Translations under genes and position numbers: made by a program
Source of the DNA: Zantedeschia hybrid cultivar
Taxonomy: Eukaryota > Streptophyta > Magnoliopsida > Alismatales > Araceae
Assembly (NCBI GenBank): GCA_030544215.1
Contig: JARZZO010000002.1
Coordinates: 80,855,150 to 80,919,149, forward strand
Direction of reading: 5' to 3'
Length of the DNA stretch: 64,000 nt
The notes under the pieces: model-generated
What the model was told of the DNA's origin: nothing
The model's input: the letters and a program-made list of their open reading frames with translations, nothing else
The model's database searches: none
Part shown: positions 1 to 11,269 of the stretch, in pieces
Layout of the letters: every line of letters starts with the position of its first letter
Position numbering within the stretch: position 1 is the first letter of the stretch

Positions 1-287
1 TGCAGTCAAATGAAGAACCAAATTTGGAATACCATACTTAATAAATTCCCTCTCTTATCCTTTTGGTTCTTCGCGGTCAATGAAAGTGAGAAACATCCAT
101 ACTGCGAGCTGAGGCGTAGGCAACAGCCGAGAGAACCCCACAGAGCGCGCCCCCCCCCAACCCAAAAAAAAAAGGAAAAAAAAACTCCCAGACTCGAGCA
201 CAATATCACAATGTCATTTCTCCCCTCGCAAATGAGGCGGCACCAGACACAGAAAAATGAGGTCTTTTATCGGAAACCGCAAAATAA

Positions 288-404
288 GGGTCGTTTGGTT
301 TGACGTAAAACTTCCGTAAAATGCTGCAACACCGACTTTATGTCCGACAGAAATGCCGTGTTTTGCATCGTTTTACGCTGTTTCGTGACAAACCAAACAG
401 CACC
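288..404. mobile_element. MITE with ~50-bp terminal inverted repeats
   Basis: The left end GGGTCGTTTGGTTTG and the right end (reverse complement GGTGCTGTTTGGTTTG) are imperfect inverted copies, and the inverted similarity continues through GTAAAATGC almost to the centre. The flanks are TAA on the left and TAG on the right, close to the 3-bp TA-rich duplication of Tourist/Harbinger MITEs. That superfamily is inferred. A second, more decayed copy lies at about 2033-2154. Confidence 0.6.
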
Positions 405-2032
405 TAGAAGGCAACAGCAGCTAAAAAAAATCGAACCCAAAATACCCGAGGAACAAAATTTGCATTCCCTAGTTTGCAAGATCGCAACTTTACAGAAAGC
501 GAGGGCAGCGGCAGCCATGGATCACCTCCTTGGAGAAGGCCGTGAGGAGGGAGCGCACCCCAAGCTTGAACGACCTCTTCAAGTTGTAATGCCTCGCGCC
601 AGGCGGCGGAGCTGTCCCGCTGCCGCTCGTGTGAACCATCTGAGAGGGAAATGGCAAAGGAAACAGAAGCCGGTTAGAAAAAAAGGAGCAACACCTCGCC
701 TGGGGGGAGGCGAGCACCTCCCGTGGCGGGTGAAGGAGAGGACTGTGGCATCTACCGAAGCGGAGCAGCAGAAGACTCTCTGGGTCGCCTCCGCGGTGGG
801 AGGAGGACAGGGGAAGGGGGGATCGTTCAAATTTGAGCACCCTAACGGTGGCGGGGAACAAGTGTGGGACGGTGCCTTCTGTTGAATGTCATGCAATAGA
901 GAAGGGGGACAGCAAGTTTTTCTCACTTGTATGATGAGTACTCTCTGCTAGTATTTTTATTTTTAAAAAAATATTTTTTTTTAGATAGGCCTCTTACATG
1001 TAGATTTTTTATTTTTTAGATTTTTTTTTACATTAGTGAATTGGAGATCAGGTTATACGGCCATATAGATCGAGTTAGAATCCCCTAAAAATTAATTTTT
1101 TAAAATAAAAATATCAGCCACCAGCGTAGGTGCAGCAAGTAATACTCCACCCATATAGGTGAATTAATTTTTTGGAATTTTTAGTTTTTAGTCTATGTAA
1201 TCGTCTAATATTATAAGCCCTTGCAGTTTTTATTTTTTAAAAACCGCTACAATCTTTAAATCATCCTTAAAAAGAGGGTAGAGGAGCCTTTTAGTGATAT
1301 TTTAAACAATTGTAGATAAATAACCAATATAGAGATTACTATAACTTATAAGGAATATTTTAAGATTATAGAGATTGGAAATTATAGATCCTAATTTTAA
1401 AATAAAAAAATCCATGTCAAGTTAAAGTGAAGGAAATCGATCAATTCGATTTCAATCAAATATTGAATAATATTAAAGTTATAAATGATCTATTTTGTAT
1501 GAAATGCTATCAGCTAGATGGCAACTTTAGTTGGACCTGCAGTTATTCGGTTGAGTTAAATCCTCATATTAATGTAATCATAATGAATTTGAAATGCCTT
1601 CTGAAAAGGTAGAATGTATGCAGTTTACCTAGTTTACGTGTACATAGTTGAGATGAGGGTTAGATTTGACTAAGTCCTCTGATTTCTATAACCTTTTCAT
1701 TGATAGTTTGTTGAGAAGAGTTATGGACATGTTTCCAAAGATGCTTCACAAGTAATTCTTTCCACATTTGCATCACTCAAAAAATATTTTATGGAGCATT
1801 TGACATTGCTTTTAATTGAAAATATTTTGTGATTTTCACAATTTTCAGCTAAGGTTGTGTTTATTAACGGTATTGGGTAGACTTCTCGGCAAAAAAAAAA
1901 TGAGAATAAGAAAGTAAAGTGACTAAATCCCAAACAAATGGGTAAAGAATGGAAGGATGTTTGAAATCACTCCACGATGATTAGACACGAACCCAGCCTC
2001 CTTTGATGCCCCCATCCAAAAAAGGGGATATT
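405..2032. other. Intergenic, no supported gene
   Basis: The GC-rich part at about 490-890 is open in several frames on both strands, but none of the translations resembles a known family. From about 940 the sequence is AT-rich with T and A runs. I see no RNA gene or supported CDS. Confidence 0.5.
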
Positions 2033-2154
2033 GAGTTGTTGTTTGATTTGACGCGAAACAATGTAAAATGCTGTAAAACACGGCATTTCTATAAGACATA
2101 AAATTTATGTTTTGTAGCATTTTACAGAAATTTTACATCAAACCAAACTACCCC
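2033..2154. mobile_element. MITE, second copy of the 288-404 family
   Basis: The ends TTGTTTGATTTGACG and (reverse complement of the right end) TAGTTTGGTTTGATG are inverted copies. The inner GTAAAATGCTG, CACGGCATTTCT and GACATAAA blocks match the 288-404 element, in the other orientation. It is more diverged at its left end. Confidence 0.55.
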
Positions 2155-2226
2155 TCATTCAATCCCCACTCCCCTGAGGACATGAGGGATAAGTTGGTTT
2201 GTCATGCTTGTACGGAAAAGCAAGTG

Positions 2227-2830
2227 TTTTTTTTTAGAACATAAGAAGTGGGGCTTTCATTCATAAACTTGAGCAGTACATTGAGAGCATAAAACCAAAC
2301 ACCTTTCATGCAAAAAGAGCACGCCTATACTACCATAGTAGTTAGGACCAAACCCCTCAAGCACACAAAACATACAGATATAGCACAACAAATACAGATA
2401 AACGAGATAGTAGACATCCACTAGGTGTCGAAGGAGCCAATCAAACATGTCAGTGAAGATCGCAAGCAGATCCAAACTGGAAGTCTTCAACGAGATAGAG
2501 GGGAGCTGCAGAGGTGTAGGCAGCTGGCCCTTGAACCAGAAGAGCTTGGAGCCTACTCACAACAACGGAGTAAGGGGATATGCACACAACTACGAGCTTC
2601 CATCTAGAGTTTGGCATTTCGTCGAACAGGTGATAGGCAGTACTACAAAGTCGGCCCAAAAGACGACAACCACTAAACTACCACCGGTGAAGAGGGGATT
2701 AGAACCGGTGACACCAGTGAGAAACCAGCTCACAGGAGAAACATGTATTTGCAGAGAGATCGAAGAAGTTTGGAAAGCAAACTAGAAGGGGTACAAAACG
2801 GGTCACTGAGAATGAAAGTTAAGGGGTGAG
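2227..2830 (-). mobile_element. Possible LINE 3' end, decayed
   Basis: A T8 run at 2227-2234 would be the poly(A) tail of a minus-strand LINE. The minus-strand frame just inside it (2257-2490) is hydrophobic and Cys-rich, like the region that often closes plant L1 LINEs. The same T8-AGAA start occurs at the better supported LINE end near 55250. No reverse transcriptase motif is visible, so this is tentative. Confidence 0.3.
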
Positions 2831-3049
2831 ATGGGCGATAGCCGCAACCGAAGAGAGGGAGGATCCTCCGACGGAGACCGAACCAGAAGAGTGACTCTCC
2901 TGAGCAAAACCTTTCACAAGGAAAGAGGGAAAAAAAATCTCCACGACAAAGAAGAAGAGGTCTCCGAAAGAGGAGAAAACTATCGTCCCAAGAGGGGGGG
3001 AGAGGGGGAGGAGGGTCCGATCTTCCTAAACGGAAGATGGAGAAACCCC

Positions 3050-3150
3050 TCCCCCCCCCCCTCGGAGAGGACTCGAACCTGGGTCACCGGAGGACCACAC
3101 TGCGTCGCCGCACCCGCCGCAGTTTGCCGCTCGCACCCGCCCCAAGTGTT
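3050..3150 (-). mobile_element. Possible tRNA-derived SINE head with Pol III B box
   Basis: The minus strand at 3069-3079 reads GGTTCGAGTCC, a perfect RNA polymerase III B box. About 30 bases upstream on that strand is GGCGACGCAGTGTGG, resembling the A box of plant SINEs. The sequence does not fold as a full tRNA cloverleaf by eye, so a SINE head is more likely than a tRNA gene. Confidence 0.4.
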
Positions 3151-3299
3151 TTTGACCAGCCAAAAGCCGTATGCAGCTATGAAGAGTTGTTGCTTAACTT
3201 TGCATCTTGTAGCTTCTAACAACCTATTGCCATGAGCATCTTCATGGGGTATGCTTATAACATTATAAGAAGGTTGTGATCTTTCTGGAAACATTATAG

Positions 3300-5495
3300 G
3301 GTATTCTTGATAGGTCTTTGTTTTGCCTTTTATCCCTTATATTTGACAATCTGATGTTGTGTGGGTGCTCCTTCATCTCTATGTGTGATTGTGGCACTTC
3401 CTTTCGAGAATGACACCTCGAATCAAATTATTGTAAATCTGAAAATCTGCAAGACATAAATGGCAAACTATCCACACTTTCAACACACAAGTATTGATAT
3501 AAACGCTGAATAATCATATTATCACAGACTGTACAAATCTTATTCAAAAGCTTACATGACTGGTGGAATATATGTAAGAGCTAAACTCACTTGTCTGAGC
3601 AGCGACATTCTAGAATTCTCTGGATCAATTTTCTAAACTCCTTTTTCTTAGAGTCACTGCTCACTTGGATTTCTTGAAAAATTAATATCCAAATATGTAA
3701 GTCTAAGACTTAGTAAGAATCAAAACTAATAAGATGTCTAAATATTTATAAATTGGCAAATCTATAAAATTAAACCTGACAGGATTTTTACTTATTCTGA
3801 ATACATCATATGAATTAGAGAATATTACTAATAAGAGAAGCAAACTTTACAAGCAGCCTACATAGGACAAATCATACTCATGTGAGCTTACAACTTAGAT
3901 CAAATTATACACACATATTCAAATTCAATAACCAGGTCAAGTACATATAGTTATTTAATCCACAACTTTCGTAAATTTTAATTTTATGCTACAGACTGGC
4001 ATCCAAACCACCTAAGAGGCCGAACCTTCAGCACCTAGACGATTGCCACCGGTGATAGTCATGATTAACTGCACGGGATCAGAGGTTAATACCCCATCAT
4101 CTACTAACCAAGTTCAATTTTGAGATTTGTTTAGAATTCGTGATCCTCCGATATACAAATTGACTATCCACATCGATCGGATATTTATTGTGAGCTTGTC
4201 TAGAAATCTCCTTAAGATGGTGTTATTTACGCACTTTTATGTAATTCAAAGTTCAAAATAAATAAATAATTGTCGAATTTTTCAGATTAAACAAGAGGCT
4301 ATGCTGAATTCAAAATTAATTCTCGTAACAGTTTTTACTAAACAATTTAAAACTAATAGATAAATAATTAACAACAAATCAAATATTAAGTAAAATCTTA
4401 ATCATGATGTTCAATGTTAAATATAACTAATATATCTTTTAAACAATTACTTAGTTCTCACACATGTAAAAATTTGACTTTCTAATATCAAAATAAAATA
4501 AAATAACAAACATGGCCTTAGTTTATTATAACTAGTCTCGATTAGGAAAGCCTACAGTAGCATGTAGACCTACATGTACCCTTCTTCATCTCTATTTTTC
4601 TCTCACCCACTAAGTTACTGAATCATAAATGAGTTATTTTTCATATAAACTCAGTATATACCTTCTACACTACAGTCTAAATTCTCTTCCACCGTCATAC
4701 ATGTGTCACCCATTCAGTGGCAAACGCAATTGATTGAATTCTAGCCTTTTGTATCAACTAATTGATATATGGATTATCTGACTCTGGTTAACTGATAGTT
4801 TAACTTCAACGAAATGGCTTTAGCCGACTGAATCGCTTATTTGATAAGTTAAATTCAATTATATAACTAAAAATAATTGATTAACTGATAACTTAACTTC
4901 AATACAGAACTTTAACTAATCGATTATTGATTACTTAACTTCAATTCCAGTATTCGAACTAATCGATTAAGTAATCTCTTTATCAATTAACTGAATCAAC
5001 TAAGTGATTTATATCAATTAATTGAGTTTACCTTTAATTTACGAATACAAAATATGTATTTGTCAAGCAAAATGTTATGGGAACGATCATGTCAGCTTGT
5101 CCAACTAGTCGAGTTGACCACGTGATCCAACTGCATCGAATTATATAATGTGACCGGACTTTCTCAAGTATTACTCAAAAAACATTGCTCATGGCTTTTT
5201 ATTTATGCATCTCTTTATATCTTACGGTGTTCGGCTAAGAAAAAAACACAATATCGTACGGTGGTTGTCTCGTGATAAAAGGAAACCCATTCACCCGACG
5301 GTTGAAATCCAAAAGGATTCTTCTTAAACGAAACACCCCTACCCGTGTTGATCGCAGCCACCAGTCCACGTGAACGAATGATGTCACCCGTCGCCCATTT
5401 GGTGACATGATTGGGAGGCTGCAAACCCGGGAGTCACCCTGAGCCGTCACGCCGTCGCGTGCTCTGCGCCGCGGGACCTCCCATCCTTCCCTCCT
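3300..5495. other. Intergenic AT-rich DNA and SRR1 upstream region
   Basis: No coding signal. At about 4740-5040 short AT-rich motifs built on TTAACTTCAAT and AATCGATTA recur irregularly, a degenerate short-repeat patch. The last 400 bases become GC-richer towards the SRR1 start. A TATA-like TTTATAT lies at 5214-5220, rather far (275 bases) from the ATG, so I do not assign the promoter firmly. Confidence 0.4.
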
Positions 5496-6428
5496 ATGGC
5501 GGCCCGCACCGCCGCGATACCCCCCGCCTCCGACACCGCCGGCAACTGGACCGTCGTCCTCCCCCGCCGGCGCCGGCGCAGCTCCGGCGCCCACCGCCAT
5601 AGAGGCGTTGCGGCCTCCGACCCACGCCTACCCCCGCCGCCGGTCCCAAACCTAACCCTAGGGTCCCTGCCGTGGTCCCCGGCCGACGGCGACGACGACC
5701 CCGCCAGGGTCGCTGTGATCCTCCGCAGGGTGCGTTCCGCCGCCGCCAAGCTCGAGGGCTCCGCCTTCTGCCGCCGCTTCCTCTCCCAGCTCCGCGGCGA
5801 CCCGCGGATCCGATCCAACCTCGCCCGTGTCTCGCCGGCACCGGGTGGGATCCAGATCGTGGTGTACGGCATCGGCAGCATCGAGTCCTACGAGCCCCCC
5901 CGGCTCCAGCTCGCCCTGGCGATCCTCCTGGGGCGGGAGCTGGGCGGGAACGCCGCCGACGCCGTCGAGGTGTTCGACCCGGTACTCTCGGCAGCGGAGT
6001 GCGCCGCGGTGGAGGCGCTGGGGGGCAGGGTGGCCCGGGTGGACGAGGGGGGCAGGCGGGTAGTGGACCGGCCGACGCTATTCTACATGCCGCACTGCGA
6101 GGCAGCACTCTATGACAACCTGCTGGCGGCGAATTGGGGGCGGCCCGCGGCGCTGGGAAGGATGGCGTTGCTGGGTAACAGCTTCAGGGAGTACGGGAGG
6201 TACGTGGAGGAGGGGCTGGGGGGGAGGGGATCGGTGGTGATGGCGGAAAAGGCGAAGTTTTTGTTGGGGGCGAGGGGGTTTGTGGAGGAAATCAAGGTTG
6301 AGGATGTGGTGTTGGAGGAAGGGGAGGAGCCTCTGTTCAGGGCTTTCATTGAAACGAGTTGGCATTTCTTCCGTTTGGATGCTGCCGATACTGCTGTCCA
6401 GCAGTTTGGAGTCAGTGGGAAGAGTTGA
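5496..6428 (+). CDS. SRR1: SRR1-like protein (SENSITIVITY TO RED LIGHT REDUCED 1)
   Basis: A 310-aa intronless reading frame. Residues 1-60 are a low-complexity Arg/Pro-rich leader. The SRR1 domain starts near residue 118 with VVYGIGSIESY (122-132) and continues through VEVFDPVLSAAE (157-168), the LFYMPHC segment (195-201), YDNLLAANW (206-214) and LLGNSFREY (225-233). These blocks are typical of plant SRR1. In Arabidopsis SRR1 acts in phytochrome B signalling, circadian clock function and photoperiodic flowering; the biochemical activity of the domain is unknown. The ATG at 5496 is the first in frame in the GC-rich block, and the length is slightly above the Arabidopsis protein because of the leader. 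GC content is very high at the 5' end and falls sharply after about 6250, the 5'-3' gradient common in monocots. It sits alone, with about 7 kb of repeats before the next gene on the same strand. Confidence 0.9.
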   Translation: MAARTAAIPPASDTAGNWTVVLPRRRRRSSGAHRHRGVAASDPRLPPPPVPNLTLGSLPWSPADGDDDPARVAVILRRVRSAAAKLEGSAFCRRFLSQLRGDPRIRSNLARVSPAPGGIQIVVYGIGSIESYEPPRLQLALAILLGRELGGNAADAVEVFDPVLSAAECAAVEALGGRVARVDEGGRRVVDRPTLFYMPHCEAALYDNLLAANWGRPAALGRMALLGNSFREYGRYVEEGLGGRGSVVMAEKAKFLLGARGFVEEIKVEDVVLEEGEEPLFRAFIETSWHFFRLDAADTAVQQFGVSGKS

Positions 6429-6984
6429 TGAGAAGATTGCAAGAATGTGGATAGATTCTTATCGGCAAGTGATTGTAACAGCAGACTATAAACATTGGAT
6501 TTTCACTACTTGAACTTCCAAACCAACTTGTTAAAAAATTATTGTCGATTAGATGTTTGGATCATATCTAAAGTAAGATTTGTTATACTCCTAAATTGGC
6601 AATTGAATTGCAGTTTTTTCTTCTATAATCTCCTGTACATGATTCTCTTTTTGTTGTCAAACTGTCTGTTTTCAATTTTCTTGTCATGGATTTTTTTTTT
6701 CACCATCTTGCTTAATAGTCTATTTGAGACAGGAGCATTGATGGGTCATGAGCGCTTTTGCTTGTAACTTAACTTCCAAGGTTGTATACTTGTATGTGGA
6801 GATTTTATGTTCCTTGGCCAATAGACATAATCATGTACGGAAGACATTTGCTATCCAAACTCAGATTGCTGCTGCTAAACTCTGTGGAAGTATACATCAC
6901 GTTTTTATGATTTAGCCCTGATAATTTTTCATAGTTCCAGCACAGATGATGGAAGTATTCTTCCCATCAAGAAAGGAACTTCAG
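6429..6984 (+). other. SRR1 3' flank / probable 3' UTR
   Basis: T-rich sequence directly after the TGA of SRR1, with no supported ORF. Short open frames such as the hydrophobic one near 6495-6767 look like chance frames in T-rich DNA. Confidence 0.45.
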
Positions 6985-7495
6985 CTGCCTTCACAAATTA
7001 CAACAGGGGCAGGGAGGAAAAGCTTCAGCTTCACTGGATGCTGAGGTCGTTTTATATTACATTGTCATAGAGCTATCTAAGCATTCAGCAATTAGCATGA
7101 CATGATGCTCTCTTGTATGTGGAGGAGGGGAGTACTTACAAGGCATGTTTCTTGATGCTGAATGGATGCCTTCATAAATTACAACAGGGGCAGGGAACTT
7201 CAGCTTCATTGGGTACTGAGGCTGTCTTATATTACATTGTCATAGAGCTATCTGTGCCTTCAGCATGACATGCTGCTCTCTTGCATGTGGAAGAGGGGAG
7301 TGCTTACAAGGCATGTTTCTTGAATGGGTGTCTTCACAAATTACAACAGGGGCAAGGAGGAAAAACTTCATCACTGGGTACCGAGGTCATTTTATATTAC
7401 ATTGTCATAGAGCTATCTGAGCCTCTGGCATGACATGCTGCTCTCTTGTATGTGGAGGAGAGGAGTGCTTACAGGGCATGTTTTTTGATGTTGAA
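6985..7495. repeat. Three tandem copies of a ~165-bp unit
   Basis: Units share AAATTACAACAGGGGCAGG, TATATTACATTGTCATAGAG, CTCTCTTG(T/C)ATGTGGA and CTTACA(A/G)GGCATGTTT in the same order, starting near 6985, 7167 and 7331. Copies differ by small deletions and point changes. The units have no coding potential and lie in the SRR1 3' flank. Confidence 0.8.
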
Positions 7496-8108
7496 TGGCA
7501 GCACGGGTATCAAAGTTCATGCATGATGGCATGAGGGCTTTCTTGATTGGTAGTTCTTTGAAACAGATTCATCATCCCGATTTCATCTTTGTAGGTGCCA
7601 TTTCAGGGGCAAAACAGTGGAAGAGTTGGTCTTCCTGTGTCCAAATGGATGCTCAACTATTCTCTTATTAGTTGTGCCTCTGGTAAGTGATCTGAAGCAT
7701 GCTGCTGAATTCAATGGTTATTTTCTTTGTTTCTTTTGCTTTCATTTTGTAGAAAGTAGTTTTTCATGTGGTTTGGACTATTTTGATCACTTTTAACGTC
7801 TCCTTCCAGTTTTATTTGACTACAGTTGTCTAATTGCTGATTTATGCTTATATTTCTTGGCAGTTTTATTTTGGTGGGTAAGAGATGGTTTATGCTATGC
7901 TGCCATGGGTAATTTGTTCACCTATTGTACTGATTGCTGAAAGGATTCAGACTGTTTTTTGGGTAAATAAGAGAATGTAATTGGTCGTCAATATAGTCTT
8001 GGCTAAATTCAATGGAAGTCAAGGGTGTGGCAAAGTTTTCCCATTGGCTGCATTACCTGATGCTAATCCCGTGTAAGAAGAAACACAGGGGAGAGTCTCC
8101 TAGAAGTT

Positions 8109-8985
8109 CCTTATGAGACAGATTGGTGGTTGTTTTGGAAGTGCAATTGAAATCCATATAAATTACCAGCACCTAAGGATTTAATAGACTAGAGGGTAAG
8201 GGAAAATGTTAGACGAAAAGGGAAAGGAGCAAGATTGATATATAAACAATCTTTACTAAGACCACTATCAATTGATTGGTGGATTGTTTTGAAAGTGCAA
8301 CTGAAGTCCATATAAATTACCAACGCTCAAGGATTTAATAATGTTGGGTTGTGGCTCAAATTCATAGGGCATCTCAGTTAGCAACAACGGTTAGGGTAGG
8401 TTTTGCCGTGGTGCCGGAGGTGCCACATGGCAAAACCTGCCCCGCAGGCTACCCCCTGGCACGGATGTGGGGGAGGGGGGGAGGAGGGAAGCTTCCCTGC
8501 AGTACGGTACATCTTTGAGTCCAAGATGGGTTCAGCCCGATGTGGCCCAGTGCAGGGATATTTTGGGGCTTTTATGTTCGGGAGGGTTATGTATCTTCAA
8601 ACTTTGGAGAAACTTGTCCTAGGGTTGAAAACAATAGAGAGCGGCCGACGGTTCCTTCTGGGGCTGCGTTCTTGAACTGGTTTATGGAGAGAATTAGTGC
8701 AAGGCGATGATGAAGGAGACGGACTCCATGGACGTAGGCATCTTATTGAACCACGTAAATCGTTATGTTGTCTCTTTCTCTTTCTTCCTCTCTCTCTCTC
8801 TGTTTCTGTGTGTGTGTGGTTTGTTCTTGTTTTGGTGTGTATGTCTGATCCGATTGCTGAGGCGAACGAGAGCAGTTTACTGCAATCAAATAGACTAGAA
8901 GATAAGGGAAGAGCTTAGAGGAAAAGGGATAGGAGCAAGATTGATATATAGGCATGTTCATTGTGACCATTGTCACTTGATGTGT
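8109..8985. repeat. Local tandem duplication, second unit split by a solo LTR
   Basis: Unit 1 (about 8109-8252) and unit 2 (about 8271-8340 plus 8889-8960) share TCCATATAAATTACCA, AAGGATTTAATA, GACTAGA and GGAGCAAGATTGATATATA. Unit 2 is interrupted precisely after AAGGATTTAATA by the solo LTR at 8342-8888, which gives the order of events. Confidence 0.7.
8342..8888. mobile_element. Probable solo LTR (547 bp)
   Basis: It begins TGTTGGG and ends CAATCA, so it has TG...CA ends, and is flanked by AATAA (8337-8341) and AATAG (8889-8893), a target duplication with one mismatch. Comparison with the uninterrupted copy of the host sequence upstream (TTTAATAGACTAG) shows an empty site. No internal region or second LTR is present. 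It contains a CT/GT-rich microsatellite near 8786-8820. Confidence 0.65.
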
Positions 8986-9865
8986 GAACTGAAATATTAT
9001 CAATTGATATGTGTATTGAAATATACTCCCATATATAAGTGAACTTGAGATTCTTCAATCAGCTGTGTAGTAGTTGACTTGTGCCCCTAAATGAAGATCA
9101 CATCCCTCTTCCCTGCATTGTTGTCTATGTCTGGACTATTCAATCTTTGATCAAATGATTTACAACAAAAAAAGAAAAGAAAAAGAAAAAGAGATCGTGT
9201 GTAGGTGAGATCCACAATCTGAAGTTGTATATAATTGGATGGTGCCTTAGGGCATATCCATTATGGAGTCTCAAAAACGTGCTATGATTTAATAACATCT
9301 ATACCATGTACCATAGTCTTTGTCCAAGGGGTTAATACAGTTGCCCATAGAGACTCGATGTGCACTTGGAGAATTGAATAGTGTCCAAATACTCACTGTA
9401 AGAATTCCATTCATGTTCTTATATTTATATTGGCATTCCCCATCCATATATCTGATGATTTCATGGCTTATAATGCTAAAGGGAAGAATGCTCAAGTTTT
9501 CATATTCACCTAGGTAAAGAGATCAAGTGACCTATCTTCTTCATCGATCCACAAATGGCAACTAGATTTGATACGTTTGACAATATTATTATTTTAGGAG
9601 AGATGTTAGCATGTCACACTTGTTTGACGCTTATTTTTGTCACTTTCAAAAGATAACTCGTGTCACATGGATACTTTATGAATTATTATTAGTCTCTCAT
9701 GTAGGAACAACTTAAAGGACACTTATATGACACTTGTCTTTTGTGGATGACAAAGGAAAATGGCAAACAAACGTGACACATTAGCATTCTCCTTCTTTCT
9801 AAGTTATTGGGACTGCATCTCATGGGAGATTTTTACTTTCATGCAAGTCTCTTATCCATAAGAAG

Positions 9866-10465
9866 AGTAATGCTTGCTGCATTGAAGGTCAGTGCAGCAA
9901 GTTGAGTTAGATATCATTGGTCTACCTAGGCTGGAGTCACATAGGCTAGACAGTTTTTTCACAGGTGGGCTACATAAATATTAAATGTGGTGCAAGGTTC
10001 TAGACATGACAAATGTACGTATGGACATGACAATATTATTTGTCATATGCCCACGGAACATTTGTCACACACAAATGTTTGTCATGCCTATAAATATGTA
10101 GACATATGCGTGAGGATGATAAATATTTTTTAGACATGACAAATTCTTCGTGGACGTGATACATACTATTTGTTATGTCTACGAAGTATTTATCACGTTT
10201 GTGAAATATTGTCATGTCAAAAATTTGTACACATATGTATATAGATAACAAATATTTTTTAGGCGTGGCAAATGTTTTGTGGGTTTGACAAATTGTATTT
10301 GTCATGCGTATATATATTTGTCACGTTCAGAATCTTGCATCCGCATTTAATATTTGTATGGCCTACTCATGAAAAAAATAATCCAACCCCATGTGACCTC
10401 TGTGCAAGTGGACCAATGATATGACTCAACTTGCTGTATTAACCCTCAGTGCAACAAACATTACT
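9866..10465. mobile_element. 600-bp foldback element with ~280-bp inverted arms
   Basis: The left arm begins AGTAATGCTTGCTGCA and the reverse complement of the right end begins AGTAATGTTTGTTGCA. Pairing continues through CAGCAAGTTGAGT, ATATCATTGGTC, GTCACAT and AATATTAAATG. The centre holds several GACAAAT / ATTTGTC motifs that fold again. The flanks contain ATAAGAAG (9858-9865) and ATAAGAAAG (10469-10477), compatible with an 8-9 bp target duplication. Long arms suggest a MULE-type MITE, as an inference. Confidence 0.65.
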
Positions 10466-11049
10466 ATGATAAGAAAGAATTGAAGCCCTTCAATCTCACA
10501 AAGCCATGACCTATTAATCTTTATGCTCCACGGTTCAAACCAAGGTAAGGGCTAGGGTTGTCAAAACAGGTATAAAGTCTTATGCCTAACTGATATGACT
10601 CAAAAGTTACAGGTTGGGGTGTACCTGTTAACCGACTAATATGAAAGCCTTTTATTCTTATGAAAAAGAAAAACAATTCTTTTCCAAATAAGAATCATTT
10701 GGAGAAAAAAAGACAAAAAATCATAGTTAATAGATTAAAAAAGGTCAAATATGTATAGGTTAATGCTAAATGTCAATCATTGATCAAAAAGGAAGAAAGA
10801 CATCCATAGAAAGTGGGAGAGTAGTTTGGCTTTTTTTCCCCTGGAGAAAAGAAAAATTTTGAGGTAATCTTCACAGTCCTATGTCTAAAAGCGAAGGCCA
10901 ATATATATGTGTGTATCAGACAATTTTATCTGAAAAATATATGTTCAGATGTTTTTCTTTTTTCATAGTGGGTTTGAAGACTAAAATGAGTCAATGTGTT
11001 GGCAACCTGACCTATGGAAGACTCTAGTTTGGATTAATTTAGGGCACAC

Positions 11050-11268
11050 ATTTTTTTGAGAAATGCTTGCCGCACCACGTTGGGTGCATCAAGGATGATG
11101 TGGAACGTGTCCCCCAACTTGGAGACACCACGTATGCACCCCCCAACTTAGAGATGCGTATGTGGTGCAGTGGCAGATGAGGGGTGCGTATGTGGTGTCT
11201 CGGGGGTGTGTTCCACGTCATCTTTGTTGCATTCAACATGGTGCAACAAATATTTCTCATAATTTTTT
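11050..11268. mobile_element. MITE/foldback, ~219 bp
   Basis: The left end has GAGAAATGCTTGCCGCACCA and the reverse complement of the right end has GAGAAATATTTGTTGCACCA. Pairing continues through GTTG, ATGCA/ATCAAGGATGA and the GTGGAAC block. The terminal motif is shared with 62462-62592 and, more weakly, with the 9866-10465 foldback. Confidence 0.65.
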
Positions 11269-11269
11269 T

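Noticed and set aside
490..926. Overlapping open frames on both strands near 0.5-0.9 kb
   Set aside because: GC-rich composition explains them; no translation resembles a known family and no splice structure is supported.
3050..3150. A functional tRNA gene (B box present)
   Set aside because: No acceptor stem or anticodon arm could be formed around the B box, so only a SINE head is proposed.
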